Assembly: GCF_001522545.3 (NCBI RefSeq)
Contig: NC_031773.1
Location: forward strand, 44,622,786-44,686,785
Direction of reading: 5' to 3'
Length of the DNA: 64,000 bases
From: Parus major
Taxonomy: Eukaryota > Chordata > Aves > Passeriformes > Paridae
The notes beneath the pieces are model-generated. The model worked only from the letters and a program-made list of their open reading frames with translations, had not been told where the DNA came from and ran no database searches. Made by a program: the position numbers and the translations under genes. This document shows, one piece after another, positions 1 through 14,753 of the stretch; the first letter of the stretch is position 1; each line of letters starts with the position of its first letter.

Positions 1-3000
1 GTCTATAAGGGTCTTTAACATCAGAGTCCCAAAAGCAGCCTGGTGGTGCACCTAAATCAGTATTCTGGACTCCATATAAGTGACCAAAACCTCACTAACT
101 AAATAAATGTCTTTTGAACTTCATTTATACATTTCTGAGAGGATTTGTTGCTTTAGTTCACAATATTTCATTACACTCCTAAAAGCAAAAGGACAATACC
201 AATGCATGGCTTATGAACTCATAAAATTTCATGACTACTGCTCAAGATTAAACATGTCACGTGAATTCTTTTTTAAATAGAAGTGTAAAAATTAAAATGA
301 GTAGCAGAAATATCTACTTTAGGTAGATATTAAAGTTTAAGGAATAAGGATATTGTCCTGGAATAGAACAGTACAATATTTAACAGGACAATATCCAACA
401 GAATAATCAGTCAGACTGTTTAATGAATCCATTCTTTTATATTCATTTTATGAGATGGATCAATGAAATTTTACCCCCAAATTTATATTTTACTTAGTGG
501 AATAAAATGGTCTCAAAGGCTGTAATATTTCACATTATTTCTATCATGTCTTAACTATTAGTTTAAAGGTAGAAGCGCTGAGAGATGCTTATACACTCTG
601 CCAAACTTGTCCTATCAATCTATCACAGGAACAAAGAACAGTTTAACTTGGACTGAGACACACAAGAAGTCTTTTTTACTCTTAAGTCTATCCTAATTTG
701 AAGCAACTGCTGAAATTGAGAGCATAAACCAATAAATGCAACTATTCCTCTTCCTATAAAAACCTCATTTCTTGCAAACAGACATAAAACTCACACAACA
801 TAGGATTTCAGAAGTAGAGGTAACCATCTTTATGACTACTTTTATTTGCTTTCTATTCAGTTTTTCTCCCTGAAAACTAACAAGCCCTTATCATTTTTTG
901 CATGAGATCTCATCCTCTGAGATTCCTTACCAGTTCAACAATAAATTTCAGAACTACAGAGCAGTCTGTTTTTTCTCCCCACAGCCCTACATATCACATA
1001 ATAAAGAAATTTGAAACAGTATTCCCGAAGTTGGCATGTCTCAGTGACACAAAAACTGAGGGAAATTCAGGAAAAAAAGCATGCAAAATTAGATATTTCT
1101 TTCAAATAAATTATCATATATAACTTATTCAAGCAATAAATCTATATGATCTAAGTGGCAGGGTGACTTCACATACAATTATGCCTAGACTTAAATACCT
1201 TATAAGTGAGAGTGACATGATTTATTTCGTTTGGTCCATTTGTAGTATAAGGAAAGAGCCAACATGATTCCAGATATGGCTTTCAAGCCAGGCCAGTTAA
1301 ATAACTTCTACATTTATAGCTTAAAATGAAACCACATTTTTCTATACAGGAAAATGTTCTTCCCAATAAAATGCCAAGGGGAAAATATCATAGTGGTATA
1401 TAGAAAACTAAGAGAGAAGTAATTACAGTACATTTGTATTGTCAACTTACTGATCTTGTTAGATCTTCTAAATATCATGAATGCCCTCATGAATGTCCTA
1501 CACCTTCCGTGGTTATACTCTAAGCCTCTGATCTACACTGTTTTAAACTTTACACAAAACATACTTCCAGATTAAGACATAGAAATGTCCTTTATAGGAT
1601 CTGTGTTTCACACCGATCTTAATGGACTCATTACACCTCAGAAAAATGCTTGTGTTCAGTGGACAGCGCAATTCCAAAGCCTGGTATTTTAACTAGTGAA
1701 AACTCCATCTTTTTAAAAAAATACTAATTACAATGGGAAGCTATGTTGTTGAGCCCCATTACTAAGGAGGCAGGTAATTAACTCCCCCTTATGATTTACT
1801 GGATATATGTATGGCAGTCTTTCCACTGCAATACATATGTTTATGCGAGTAGAAGTGTGAAAAGCAAAGATGATTTGTTATTTTCTTCCTCTACTGAAAA
1901 ACAACCCACAATATTGTCCTGCACAGACTAACTTATTTTAGATTATCAGAGCCAAAATCATCAGAGTCATGCTGAAGTTCAAGTCAGATTCTACCCCATT
2001 CTGTGCAGCTATGCCATAAAGATGCTATCTTTATAACCACCTTTTAGACTGCTGCTTATAATGCAGGTTCCACCAAGTCTTCCTTAGCCCAAATTTCATA
2101 GAAAGTTTGGAATTACAATCCACTCCACCTTACCTTGCAAACTCTAAAGCTGTATCTTGCTATCTGGCCCTCATATACTATGCCTGATATAGCTCTGGCA
2201 CTCTTTCAGTATTAGTTCAGCTGTGAAATCAAGAAGGTTCTTCCCCTTACACAAACCAGACCAGTAACACCATGTTAGTCAACAGCCATCTGTCATCCTC
2301 GCCTATTACCCAAATCATGACTCCTAATCAAGATCTCACAGGTCAGAAAGTCAATTGCCTGTTTCAAATAGGTCTCTGCTGCTGAGAACTGTCATTTGTC
2401 AAAGCAGACTCAGTCCAATTACTTAGAGCAAAATGACTATATTCTGAAATTCCTGTACCAGGTGGTGACTAATGAAGAGTTCAAACAAGGGTAATGGAAG
2501 AGATCATATCATTTTGGAGAACATAAACAGAATTCTTACAGATAATATCATACTTACAGATAATATCTGATTTAGCATAATTCTATCAGTTTTTAACTAT
2601 TTTAACTCGCTGTTGTTCAAACCTATATATAACACAAACAGCAGACTATCAAACTGTCATTTAATATTTCTCTTAATTCTCATTCACTATTTAATTTTTA
2701 AAAATGGATCAGATATTCTTTCACATCAAATGAAAATGCAGATTACTTTGAATTTTGAAGTAGTTCCATGATGTTGTTGCTAAGCAGTACTTTGAAAAAA
2801 AGAAACAGGTTGGTTAAAGTATTACTGCAAAAGGCTCGTCTACAAGAAACTGAAAATCTGGCTTTTCACAACCTTGTATTTATCTAGGAAAGTATATAAA
2901 CATCTGCTTTGTTTTAATTTCTACAACATTTTGCTATTAATCTTTATTCTGATGTGAAGAACTTATGGAAGCTAATGTATATACCTAACTAAAATCATAC

Positions 3001-3094
3001 TGTGATAAATGGAGTACTGCATGCTTGAAAATAGAAACCTATATATTCTATAGATTAACACACCAATGACTGTGTAAAGGATTATTTGATTTAC
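1..3094 (-). other. ANKS1B: Downstream intron of ANKS1B (partial)
   Basis: The first 3.1 kb of the intron following the TKKPCSLEIAR exon. It is AT-rich, with one short duplication and a REST-like half-site (1655-1669). No further exon was found before the window edge. Confidence 0.82.
2535..2567 (+). repeat. 18-base direct duplication
   Basis: CTTACAGATAATATC occurs twice, 18 bases apart. Confidence 0.88.
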
Positions 3095-3260
3095 CTGGTC
3101 TTGAGGAAGGAACTCTTGCTATCTCTAGAGAACAAGGCTTTTTGGTGACTGCTATGTCTATCGAATCACAAAGACTGCTGTTATTTTCTGAAGGAACTGC
3201 ATCCAGAGGTACAGAGGGTATTGCTTCCAATGCATAACCTCTCTTCTTTGAATAAGATTC
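3095..3260 (-). CDS. ANKS1B: ANKS1B exon: TKKPCSLEIAR linker
   Basis: A 166-base exon entering in phase 0 with 55 codons and one base over. It begins ESYSKKRGYALEAIPSVPLD, continues AVPSENNSSLCDSIDIAVTK and ends KPCSLEIARVPSSRP plus a G that starts the next codon (Asp in the mammalian protein as I remember it). It is part of the disordered linker before the SAM domains; the TKKPCSLEIAR core is conserved while the flanks vary. The acceptor is GCATTTCAG, the donor CAG|GTAAAT. It is the last exon in the window; the following exons are past the left edge. Confidence 0.94.
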
Positions 3261-6200
3261 CTGAAATGCAAAAATTAAGTAGGTAAGAGAGATAGTTCTC
3301 AGATGACACAGTAAAAGAACCAGGCTCAGTAACTCTGGCTAGCAGGGTTTTGAATTCAGGAAATTAAATAGCACATTCTGCTTAAATCCAAACTGCAACA
3401 GACCAGAATACACTTCTTATTTCTTTAAATTTTTGTATAATACTGTTCTTGTTCAGTTTACAGAAGAACTTGATTCACCAAACTTGTATTTAATGAAAAC
3501 TGGATTACTGCTTTCACCACACCTGTTTTGCTAGGTTGTAATTCAGGGGATGTCTCATTTTCTTCTTTAATTGTATCTCATGACAGCAACAATTACATTA
3601 ACCACTACAATTACGTTCTCTTCAAGGATGGTTTTACAAAATGTTTATATTACATCTAAGAAAACTAAAAATATGCCTTCTACATATGGATGGCAGGATC
3701 CCTGGCTGTGAATGAAGATGAATTACCACTCTACATTTGAGCAAAATAATGACAAAAGGTCCCATAACAGTGATACATACAGCAAATTCCACTGATTAGC
3801 AAATGTTGAGGGAGGGGAAAAAAGGAATTAGAAGTTTTGCTAGGACAGTAATCCAATCAAGCAGCCTGTTTCTAGTTTTGAACATGAATAAGAAGATAAT
3901 ATCCAGTTTCAGCAGTGTTTCGCCTTTATAGAGATTTATATTTTATTTTAATCCCAGCAGAAAGCGATTGCATGGGCAAAGACGCATTTCCACATCTTTC
4001 TTACACTGGACATATGATGTCTCTGAAAGTCAAGCATCAAACATAAATCACATATGATATAATAAAAGGCAAAGGGCAAGAAAGCACCCTGACAGTTAGA
4101 TATTATCATAGCCCTACTCAGAAAATGATTGAAGAATGCAATGTCTAAAACAAAATGTGGAATAACAATTTCTTCACCAAGAACTGGTATTACCTAAGGG
4201 AAGCTATGGCTGTAGGTAACAGCACCTTTTCAGATAAATGATTTATACTGTTAGGAAATAATTACATGACTCAACTGTTCAGGTTTTTTTTTGTTGTACT
4301 TTTTTTTTCCCAGGTCATTGTGCTCATTTGATCTTTATGAGAGTTCATAGTTTGGCAATAATTCAAGGCCTCTTGAAGGATAGGGTTACAACGGCACCAA
4401 GAGCAGCTTACTTCAAAATTTTTCATGACTTTAGTAGAGACAGATTTAAATCCCAGGTTAAAGTAACAAAGAACTTGAAAATGAACAGTGGGAACAGTGA
4501 TCAGAGGAAAAAAAAAATCATGCAAATAAAATAAAAAGAATAATATGGTGCATTTGTAATTTTAAAAAAAATAGTATGTACTAGCAAACAATACAAAATT
4601 GGTGGTCAGCATTCAAAAAATATATCTAAAAGAGGAATGTGATTGCATCCCTACCTGATTCTCCTTTTACAGTTTCTATCCAGTCAGACTATGACCTCTC
4701 AGTAATCTCACAGATATAAACTAATAATAACTAGTTTCAGGTAGTGGACATAATAAGGATTATTTTCCAAGTAGGTCTTCTGTAGCTCCAAAAGTAACTT
4801 TATTAACTTCAGCCATTTCATTCCTTAAATGTCATTAATAGAAAATTATGCAGATGCATCAAAGCAGCTGAAGTGCAACTGCAGGACAGCAGAAGGAATC
4901 CTTCCAACCTTGAAAAAAATATTCTACCCATCCATTTAAGCCTGCTGTAAAAAGGCAGAGGCAAAAATTTATTTACAAAAGCAATGACTAAAACAGGAGA
5001 CTTCAATTTAATCCTTGTACTCTTCTAGAAACATGCATTTAAGTCAGAATGCCAAAAACCTAATTATAGTAAATCTGCCTAGAGAAGCACATGAAGAAAT
5101 ACTGCAGCCTTAAAATTGTCACAAAACACCAAAGTTAAATTCTGTTCAGTGCCTGAATTCAGATACATTTAAAAAACATTAACAATTTTTACACAAAACA
5201 TTACAATAAAGATTGGATCATCCTTTGTGTCACCCAGTATTCTGTCTGTAAAGCAACCAACAGTGCTGACCTAGAGAACAGCAAAACCAACATGAGATCA
5301 GGTCAAGCATGTGATATCTGCTTTTCCTTCTGCAACACTTTGTGGGTCTCACACTCCATAGTCCAAAGGTGCTCACTTTGTTTCACACATCTACCAATCC
5401 AACTTTTTAGAATTACCTTCTCAAGCTGCCTTTAGAGCACATGTCACCTTTCATAGTTCACATGCCCCCCATTTAGTTTTTAGCTATCTCACCAAGTTTG
5501 ACGTGGCTGTTTTATACTTTAGATGGCAATAAAGGGCTGTTCTTATCCTCTCCTTGTGATTTCACAGACATATGCACTTCCCATGTCCTCTCCTTTAGGG
5601 AATGAGAAATACTAACCTACTCACCCAGCTGTTCTGGGATTTTGACCCTTCATCCTCTCAGCCTTTAATGATGTGACAGGAATCACATTTTCTCAGAATT
5701 CCTCATTCAAGATGAGGGTTCACCAAGTAGTCATACTGACATAATGATGTTCCTTTTTCTGTATTCTACTCCTTTCCTAATTGCTCTTAACATTCAATTT
5801 GATTTTATGACTGTTATTCAACATTCTGTAATTAACATTGCATGAATATAAATGTCAGAGAAGAATAAATAAAAATGATGGGGCTACTCAGAAAATGGTT
5901 TGAATGTAAACTACTGAAAATTAAATTCTTCCTAAATATCTCTCTAATAAATAAAATATAATAATAGTATGTCCAGCAGAAGTTAAATGAGTTAGAGCCT
6001 AAAAAGAATTGTTAATACTTTAGAAAGCCTTGAATTCTATCAACCACTAAGTGAAGATGATAAACCTTGTTAAAAAGTACATATGTAGCAAAAAGAAAAA
6101 AGAAAAATTCTCATTGCTTGAGAGAAGCATTGTATAGTCTTCTGGTTGCTGTAAAATGTTCTGCATATTGCTGGTACTGAGCATTTCTAGAAATTTCTAA

Positions 6201-7757
6201 GATTTAAAGTAATTCACCAACTTCAACTTAAGTGTTAGCAGATGTTGTAAGATTGTCTGTAAGTATCAGCATGAAGCCATGTGATTTTGTTTTTTTCTAA
6301 GATTGAAAGCTCTTGACCAACTGCAATAACAAGTAACTACAGTAATTCTACATGTCCAAGTTACTATCAACGGCATAATAAAACCTCCTAAAATACTTTT
6401 CCTTTATCTTTAGTCCTGAAATCAAAATGTAATTTTTGTTTTAAAAATAGAGGTTATTCAATATCAAATTTCTATTAACCATTCCAAATTGCTGAACATG
6501 AGGCATATAACTGACCAGACCATCAAGACAGAATTTGTCCTTATTTGAAATCATAACTTCATAACAATAATGTGTTGGTCTGGTAGTACATTAAAAGAAG
6601 CATTCTTTGTGGAAAGAAAAAAAATACATACTCAATAGAAATTAAAAAAAAAGAAACAAAACAATATTGAGAGTGAGTGAATAATTTTAGTGGGAAATCA
6701 CTTGAGAACAGTCACCTATACTGTTAAATGTAAATTAGATTTTTTTGTCTTGTAGAAAGAAAGAGTAATGTGATACTGAGGTTGCAGAGCACATGCCAGG
6801 GAAACACTGTGGCCCTTGTTCATAGGCCTGCAGTCAGCTGGGTCTCTTCTGAGCACACATCTGAAGCTATAATAGCTATAATATGCTGTTTGAAACCTGA
6901 ACAGGGGTAAGAGATTGTTAATCAGTGGAAATGGAAATGTTCCTAAAATACCTACTTTTGGCCATTGCAAAGGGTTATACACAATTGTGAAACAATGTGG
7001 TATAACATGAGTAAATCTTAGAATAACATTAGAAAGAAATAATATTAGAAAGAATAACATGATGTTGAGTTAGACCTTTTTTCCACATTTTTGCCAGGTT
7101 TCTAGCTTCTTTTGCTTCTTTCTGTATAGTCTTGCCCTCCTTTTCAGAATCAAACTGAATGACATATGCTTACGGGCTGAGATAATAAGCAGCATATGCA
7201 AATTTGTGTTCGTATGAGCTATGAATAGAATGATAGAGGCTCAGAAGGCACCTAATCTGAACTGACATTCTGACAAGAAGATAGAATTTGTACTTAATCT
7301 GTCAATATCCTTTCCTATAAAAATCAGGTCATTCGAAGCTTTATTACTTCCCTGGACCATGGGACAACACACAGGGGTCACACATGACTCTCAAAGTAGA
7401 AATAATCTTGGAAACATAGAAAGGAAGAATGCAATATATCTGCCACCTTTAGAAATATCTTTTTCATTTATATAGATAGTGAAGAACAGCTATTACATTC
7501 TGACATACCCCTTGAGATCCACTAGGGTATTGTGATGTCTCCCCTGGCCTGCTGAAGGCCAGAGGAACAGAATCCAGAATCCAGGTGGCTGCCGTTCCAT
7601 CACAGTATGCCCAGTTCTGCCCAGATGTTCCTTAGAAGGGTACTATGATACTCCATTGATGAAAATCTGGAGTTATTGATCATATATGCTCCACCAACCC
7701 AAAGCTCCTGATCATCCTGAGAGTGAGCAATGAACATTGCATTTATCCCATTTATGT

Positions 7758-7990
7758 CATAGAATGATAGAACTATGGAATGGTTTGGGTTGGAAGGTAC
7801 CTTTAAAGGTCAACCCCTTGCTGTGGGGAGAGGTATCTTAAACTAGATCAGGTTGCTCAGAGCTCCTGACCTTGAATGTTTCAGGGGATGGGGCATCTAC
7901 CTCCTTCCTGGGCAAACTACTCCAGTGTTTCAGCATCCTCATTGCAAAAAAAAAAGCATTTTCCTTGCATCTAGTCTGAGTGTATTTGTA
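7758..7990 (-). mobile_element. CR1 LINE 3' end
   Basis: The plus strand reads TCATAGAATGATAGAACTAT, then GGTTTGGGTTGGAAGGTACC, a GATCAGGTTGCTCAGAGCTC block, a GGGGCATCTACCTCCTTCCT block and GCATTTTCCTTGCATCTAGT. This is the reverse complement of a CR1 3' end, including the repeated octamer terminus. The copy is about 230 bases, 5'-truncated and moderately diverged. It shares the transcriptional orientation of ANKS1B. Confidence 0.9.
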
Positions 7991-9588
7991 TCAAACATAT
8001 TTCTTGACTTTTGTAAACAGACTGATGTATAACCTTGTTGGACTTCACACTGAAATGATAAATAACTGAAGGTTGCTGAGAGGAATCAAGAATACAAGCA
8101 AGAAAGAAGTTCTGAGCAGTGACTAAAGATAATTAGAACAGTTTTCTGACATGCAGCAAAGTGGAAAGGGAAATGCTTGAACCTGAACGGCGTTGCACAA
8201 GTCTGCCACAATAATGTACTAAGCAAAAACAACTAAAAGTATTTCCTATGTCACAATAACCAAAAACCCCAAGTAGATGATGAAATATTTATTTTGACTG
8301 TCTTTCCAGTCAAAGATACCAGGAGTATTACTATATTGTAATATATACGGCTAGTAAAAATGCATTTATCTATTACTAATAATTTAACCAAAGTTTCATA
8401 GTATCATACAATTAAAATAATTTTTCACGAGTCAAACTATCATAAATGTTCGTTGTTATGACAGCTAGAAACACTTGAATGTGTAATTTGTCATAGAACA
8501 TATAGTAAGTTTCATGATATATTATAGAATCTGGAAAATCACCAATAATCTCATTTAAGGGTAATGACACTGGAGGATCTACTCTGGTCTGCACAAAGTA
8601 TTTCTAGCATGGATTTTAAAAGCGTATGATCTTTTGCGTTTTCACCAAACATGTGAAATTGCAGGTTTGCTGTTGCAGTAATAGTACATGTACAGAGTTA
8701 ACTGAAATAATTATTTCCCTTCAGCACCTGAAGCAGCCTTTTTAAGTTTCAGTAAGCCTTCCACAGAGTTGAGAAAGACATAAATTTTAAAAAGCATGCT
8801 AGAGTTGTTGTCCTATTTATTCAGTTAGAAATGTAAATATGATGTTTAGTTTTTCAGAAACCATTCAAAATTTAGATTTGCTTTTTCAAACTTTACGTAT
8901 AAAAAAAAATGAGCATTATTTATATAACACCCCAAATATAGGCTTATTTTCTCTTTTTCTGATGCATACTTTCATATATCCATTTTTCAAATTTAAAAGT
9001 TCATATTAAAACTCTACAGACATAAATCCCATAAAGCTAAAGGTTCCTACAATGCCTTAAAACACAAAACTCACTAATATAGCCTAAACTATAAATGTGT
9101 GAAGACACGGGTAAATTGTGAGCATAATGAATGCAGCGCTAACCTCAGCAGCAGAAACATGTCACTATATTTTATGCAGTGTTTTCATAATTCTAACTGG
9201 CAGATATTCAGCATTTCAAATAAAGCTAGATTGTTGTAGTCATGTTACATGCTTTCCCATGCATTCAACACTCAGGCCATTAAAAAGAGCAGATGCTTCC
9301 TCTAATAAATAACTCACTGTGACAAAGAATATACTAAAAGTGTACATAATCTGGTTTATGCAAATGTTTATGGTTGTGTGTGGCAATGTAGGATAATATA
9401 ATAACTGTTATAATAAATGATTCTTAGTTTAGCTGAAAAAAATACAATTATAGACTAGAAAGGAATTTCCAGTTTAAATATCCTCCCTTTTTTCCCATTG
9501 TTTTCATGAAAGATGTTAAAAAAAATCATGTCTTGTTTGAATTTCAAGCCATGGGGAAACACCTCTTTAAAATAAAGGCTATTTTATT

Positions 9589-9602
9589 AAAAAAAAAAAA
9601 AA
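9589..9602 (+). repeat. Poly(A) run
   Basis: A run of 14 A followed by TAAAAAA. No retroposed body with a recognised family precedes it. Confidence 0.85.
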
Positions 9603-9628
9603 TAAAAAATGAGCTGAAACCTAAGCTC

Positions 9629-9670
9629 CAAGGAAACAATACTGCAAGTATCAAGGAACAATACTGCAAG
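9629..9670 (+). repeat. 23-base direct duplication
   Basis: CAAGGAAACAATACTGCAAG is followed after three bases by CAAGGAACAATACTGCAAG, one A shorter. Confidence 0.9.
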
Positions 9671-11055
9671 ATGCTTATGCTCTAATGCCTTGGTTTTAAA
9701 CATGCACACACAGGTCCAATTGAAGCAGCAAACTGAAGACTAATTCCTCACATTATAAGGGCAGAAACCATGGAAAATGTTAGATATTGAGAAACATTAC
9801 ACTGAAGTCACTATTTGACAGCAAATGTAGAAAAGAATTAACACACTACTCTTTGTTAAGCAGCCTCACATTTCTCACATTTTATAGCTTAATTTCTATC
9901 AACAACTGTGCCACTAAATGAAAAATGCATGTGCTGCTGTGAAGGGGAGAGAAGAACTGAATTCACTTAAGTAAATCACCAAAATGTGTTAATCCATTAT
10001 CTATTATAAACAACCTAAGGCTTTTTTGAAAATATTCTATATCTGCCCATGCACCTTGTTCTGAAGTCAAGTAAATACTCTGAAAAATTTGCACAATAGA
10101 AACAAATTAATTGATACTATATACAATTGATTTGATAGAAGAGACGAATATTTTCTATTTCAGGAAAGACAATCTTCCATGTTTAAAAGTTTCTGACACT
10201 GAAGAAACAAAAATTTAACTATGTTCAGTATAAAAGTTATAATTGCAAGAGCATGAACTAAGACTGTCTTAGAAGAAATCTCTCCTGCATATGCTCCCAC
10301 AGTAAAATAAAAAGAACAAGAAAATGTTTTCCAAAATACTAAAGTTACAGAGAGCTGTATTATCAACATGAAAAAACTTTGTTGTGAATCATACTTTTAT
10401 TTGTTACATAACTGAAGAGAAAAGTGAAATTAACAGAAAAAGCGTTTGAAATTGTTCTTTGAAGATCCCAGCAGCATGTAAAGTTTGTAAAAGTTAATAC
10501 TTCCTAATTAAATAGTACCAAATAAACTTTGCAGATATTTCAGCAATGTGAAAATTAAGCCTAACAGTAAAAAACAGTTGGAGGGAAAGTAAATTCATGC
10601 TGTAAGCTATAAGTGGTGCTTAAAAACAGTAAAACAAATTATTCCATGACAACATGGGAAATATGCACATTAGCAGTAAACACAAGTTAAGGGGACAGCA
10701 CCTGTATCTCCTATATTCTTAAATAATACAGTAATCTTCTATTTCACACCACAGTTTAGAACAGTAGTCCTGTAATGAACTCTGATGCTGTTCCCTGGCC
10801 AAAATTGTGCCAAAGCCCACTAACATTCATACATTTGTGTCATACATAACATTCATGGATTTGTATTTTTATGGATACAAAAAGCTCCACTGTTCAGTGC
10901 TATCTCCTCATACTGCCTATATTCTTGGCAATTTTATGAGGGCTGATGTGTCCATGGTGAAATTCAGTAGCTAAGATGGAAATATAAGGACAATACGTGA
11001 ACATAATTACTTAATTCAATACTCATTACTGAAGGAAAACCATTCTGCTACTAAT

Positions 11056-11135
11056 AATTTATATATATATAGATATAGATATAAATATATAGATATAGAT
11101 ATATATACACATATATATTATATATAATAATAATG
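11056..11135 (+). repeat. TA/GATATA simple repeat
   Basis: About 80 bases of TATATA mixed with AGATAT hexamers, ending in a TAATAATAAT run. Confidence 0.92.
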
Positions 11136-14100
11136 TTACTTCTGTATGGCTTTTTAACAAGTAATCCCACTGTTTTATGTCAAAGCTCTACTGCTTTAAT
11201 TGTTACTATGATGATATCTGTGGTATGATAATCTACTTACTCATTGCAAATTCTCAGCCCTAGCTATTGTGAAATGGAAACAGAATGTGAAGATCAAATA
11301 AAATGTAGTGAATAAAGTCTGTAAGGGAATCTAAATCACAGTTTCAGTAAAATTTGGACTTAAAAAAAGTTCTATAGAGTCACTGCAAGACTCCAGTTTT
11401 GAAAGAGCTACCACAGAATCATCTGCCTATTTAACAAGAATTAAGGGGTCTTGCCTCAGATTTGCAGTCACACTAGCTGTAAGGAATACTTTTATTATAG
11501 GTATTTTCTGTTAATGCTGTTAATTCCTTCATATACAAACTACTATGTCAGTATTTCCCAAAACCAAGATGGTAAAAAGTTCTCACCAAAAAAACTGTTT
11601 TCCCTAATGATTCTATTGCTCTAAATTCTAATTCAATTATTTTCTTATATTTCATCAAATAATGACTCATCTTCAAAACAGCAATGTAAATGCTAAAAGT
11701 TAAAAAAACACTCAAGTAATTTGCAAACTCAAACTTTCATATTTTCATGATGAGAAAACAGTGTTGGTAAGTGAAAGAAATTTGCTACTTGGAATGTCTG
11801 GATGTCACATGAAACCACTTAAAGCCAGACAACAGGAAACCCTTGGTAGTGGGTCTCTCTAGGTCAGGAAATTAGATTCTAGCCACTAAAAATCCAAACT
11901 GTGGAGTGTGTACAGTTCTTTGATCTTACAGTCCTGATGAGAAATAACTGTGGGATAAAGATGTAAAGATTGCTATCCTTAAGAGGCAGCACAAAAATTG
12001 CTCATGAACCTTACAATAGAATATTATTGCATTCAAAAGAGATTAAGAAAAAGATACATTCAGTCTGTCCACTTTGGAAGTGGGTAGAAAGGAGTGAAGG
12101 AAAGTCTGCTTTGTCAGCTGCATACCCTAAATGCCCTGGTGTTTAATTTGCACACCAATTCTGCTCAGAAACTAAGCATCTCATCAAAAACATCCCTCTA
12201 CTTCCTATCTCACACTGGCTGGCTCACAGTGGCTCCCTGCTCAACAGTAAACAGCAGTCAGTGGAACATCTTCAGAGATGTGGACACCTTCTTAATGATG
12301 TAAGGAGCAAGAACATCCAGATGGGTTTCTGAAGGAACTTTCTACTCTCAATATTTATTTTTCACAATGCAAAAACACTAACTCTATAAACCAATCTGAA
12401 TAAGGGAGAACTTAATCACCTGCCTATATATGTATTACAACAGTTTACTAAAAAAAGCTTCATATGTACATAGAACTGTTACCTGTATGTAGTATCTGCT
12501 AATCATAAAAGCTAAACAAGTACAAAACTAGTGGTTTGTAAGTACTTAGACCATTGTCTAAAATATTGTCTGACAGTTATAGATTTAATTTTGCTAAATT
12601 CAAAATCAGGTCGATATAACAAGACTGAACATTGCCTAAAGATTTAATTTTATCTCTCTTCACAGTAGAAAATATTGTGAAACAAAAACTAGGATGCTAT
12701 AAAATTATAGCACCTCCAAAAATAATATGGTTTGCTTGATACTGTCAATTTATTAATTTACCTCAACATCTTCACACTTACAACTTTTATCTAAAAAAAC
12801 TGGCAAAATGCCTGGTGGATTATTTGGGTTATCCAGAGACGTATTTACATGTTTCTTTTTAAAAAAAGCTATCTCCCGCTTTTACTGAAGGAACAGATAC
12901 AGCCTCTCTCAACTTCAGTTTCATTTTATTTTACATCCAGTTCACTAGTTCTTCTTAATTACAGGTTGCTAGCAGTGAAAAAAATCATAACAATCAGTTT
13001 GGGGATTTGAGAAACTGTAAATCTTAGACTAGTTCTGAATTTTGGTGAAAATACAAGGTATCTGTTTATAAAGTTCCATTTGTATTGAAAACCCAAGTGG
13101 GACTGAGCACATTAATGCTTATATTTAATAAATTTGTTGATTCAGGATCTATCTCATTTTAAGACTCTGTATAATGGATACCAGCATTAAAGGTTTTCTG
13201 TGAAATGCTGCCACCAGACACGACTAAACTCAAGGCATGCAATTCTTTTCGCACAGCAAGAGAGGATTCACAGTTAGATACTACAGAGTTGTTGTTTTTA
13301 AAAGTCCAGCTGTCAGTCAGCTGTTTTCTTCAGAAAGAAATCAGGTCTACAAATTTTACAGACTTTCACAGACTCACTCTACAAAGCCATGGTTTTCTGT
13401 ACTATAAAACTGAAGTTAAAAAAACAAAAATCACAGTTCCAATATTAGTTTGGTTCTCTGATATATTTTAACGTCATTAAAAAACAAAACATAACAGAAT
13501 AGAAAAGAGCATTTTATGCTCAAAAAAGTCCCAAAACATCAAGATCCTTTAAACAGCCCTTTACAGAAATACAACCTGACACAAGGCATGACTTCATGCC
13601 TAATCAGTGTAGCAGATACATGTAGTAATCACCAAGTCCAGATATCACCACTCAACTGATATCTAACTCCAGATTCCTCAACACCAGCACTTTTGTGTAG
13701 AAGTAAACTCTTCCTCCTGGTAGTATGGTAGGAACAAATACAATATAGCTATGATGGCTTTTTTCCCCAGGAAATGTTCATACTGAACAGTAGCCCAATT
13801 TGGTCAGAATAACCAGGAAGTTCAACATAAATTTTCAGGTACTAATATACTGCACTAATATTTCTGTTATGAAGCAGATGAAAATCAAACATGAAGTTTT
13901 TAACACTTGACATGAACCTCCTTCAAGTACAAAACTAATTGTCATGTGCTTTCCTATCTGGGCAATTCAAATTGACTTTTTTTCCATTCTCCCATAATTT
14001 GAGAGGCAGCACTGAAAGCAAAAACATCCCATGAAAGTGTGTCTTCTGGTTACCACTAAGCTGCAAACCACAAAAGAACAAAATGTAGTATAGTTATACT

Positions 14101-14490
14101 ACGTAAGATCTTCCCAGATTACCATTGTGACTTGTTTCAGTTAGGTATGTGACAGTGTTCAATTCAACAGTAATTTCTACATGAAATTGAATGCCATTAT
14201 TAGGAATTAAATTTCATCTTGTAAACCACTACAATCATCAATATTTCAGCTTATTTCTGGCATACATCAACAGTTCCAGTACAGTTTGACACCTCTCTCC
14301 TCTCTCTCTACCATCCCATTTAATTTTGCTGTTTCATGATCACACCAAGAGACAACACATCCCAGCAGTGATCAGATTTACACAGTGCTGGACAGGGATA
14401 GCCAAATTTTCAAAACCAGTCATTTACAAACTGCAGAGGCAGTTCCTAAACTTTTTAAGAAATAAGCTCATCTGAGGTCCCACAGCCTTA

Positions 14491-14625
14491 CACAGAATTA
14501 CAGAACATTGGTGTTAGCAATGATATGAAATAGATCTCTGGAAATCATCTAGTCTAACTTACAATTGAAGCAGAGCTTAACCATGAGGAGCTTGATCAGT
14601 CAATTCTGAAAGTACCCAAGGATAA
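14491..14625 (-). mobile_element. CR1 LINE 3' end, old fragment
   Basis: On the plus strand it starts CACAGAATTACAGAACATTG and continues with TCTGGAAATCATCTAGTCTA, the reverse complement of the CR1 3' terminus (TAGACTAGATGATTTCCAGA ... TTCTGTG). It then decays into sequence I cannot align by eye, so the right boundary is approximate. Highly diverged, non-coding, in the same orientation as ANKS1B. Confidence 0.75.
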
Positions 14626-14719
14626 ACAGATTTTAACTTCTCTGGCCATATTACACACCTGTGTAGTGGTGTCTAGACTACACAACTAGTGCACTAAAAT
14701 TGCACTTGCAACAAGACAC

Positions 14720-14753
14720 CTGCAAATTTACACGGGCAACTGCAAATTTACAC
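14720..14753 (+). repeat. 20-base direct duplication
   Basis: CTGCAAATTTACAC occurs twice, 20 bases apart, separated by GGGCAA. Confidence 0.85.

Noticed and set aside
7216..7260. Possible CR1 3' terminus (AGAATGATAGAGGCTCAGAA)
   Set aside because: Only about 25 bases resemble the terminus and no CR1 body follows; too short to call.
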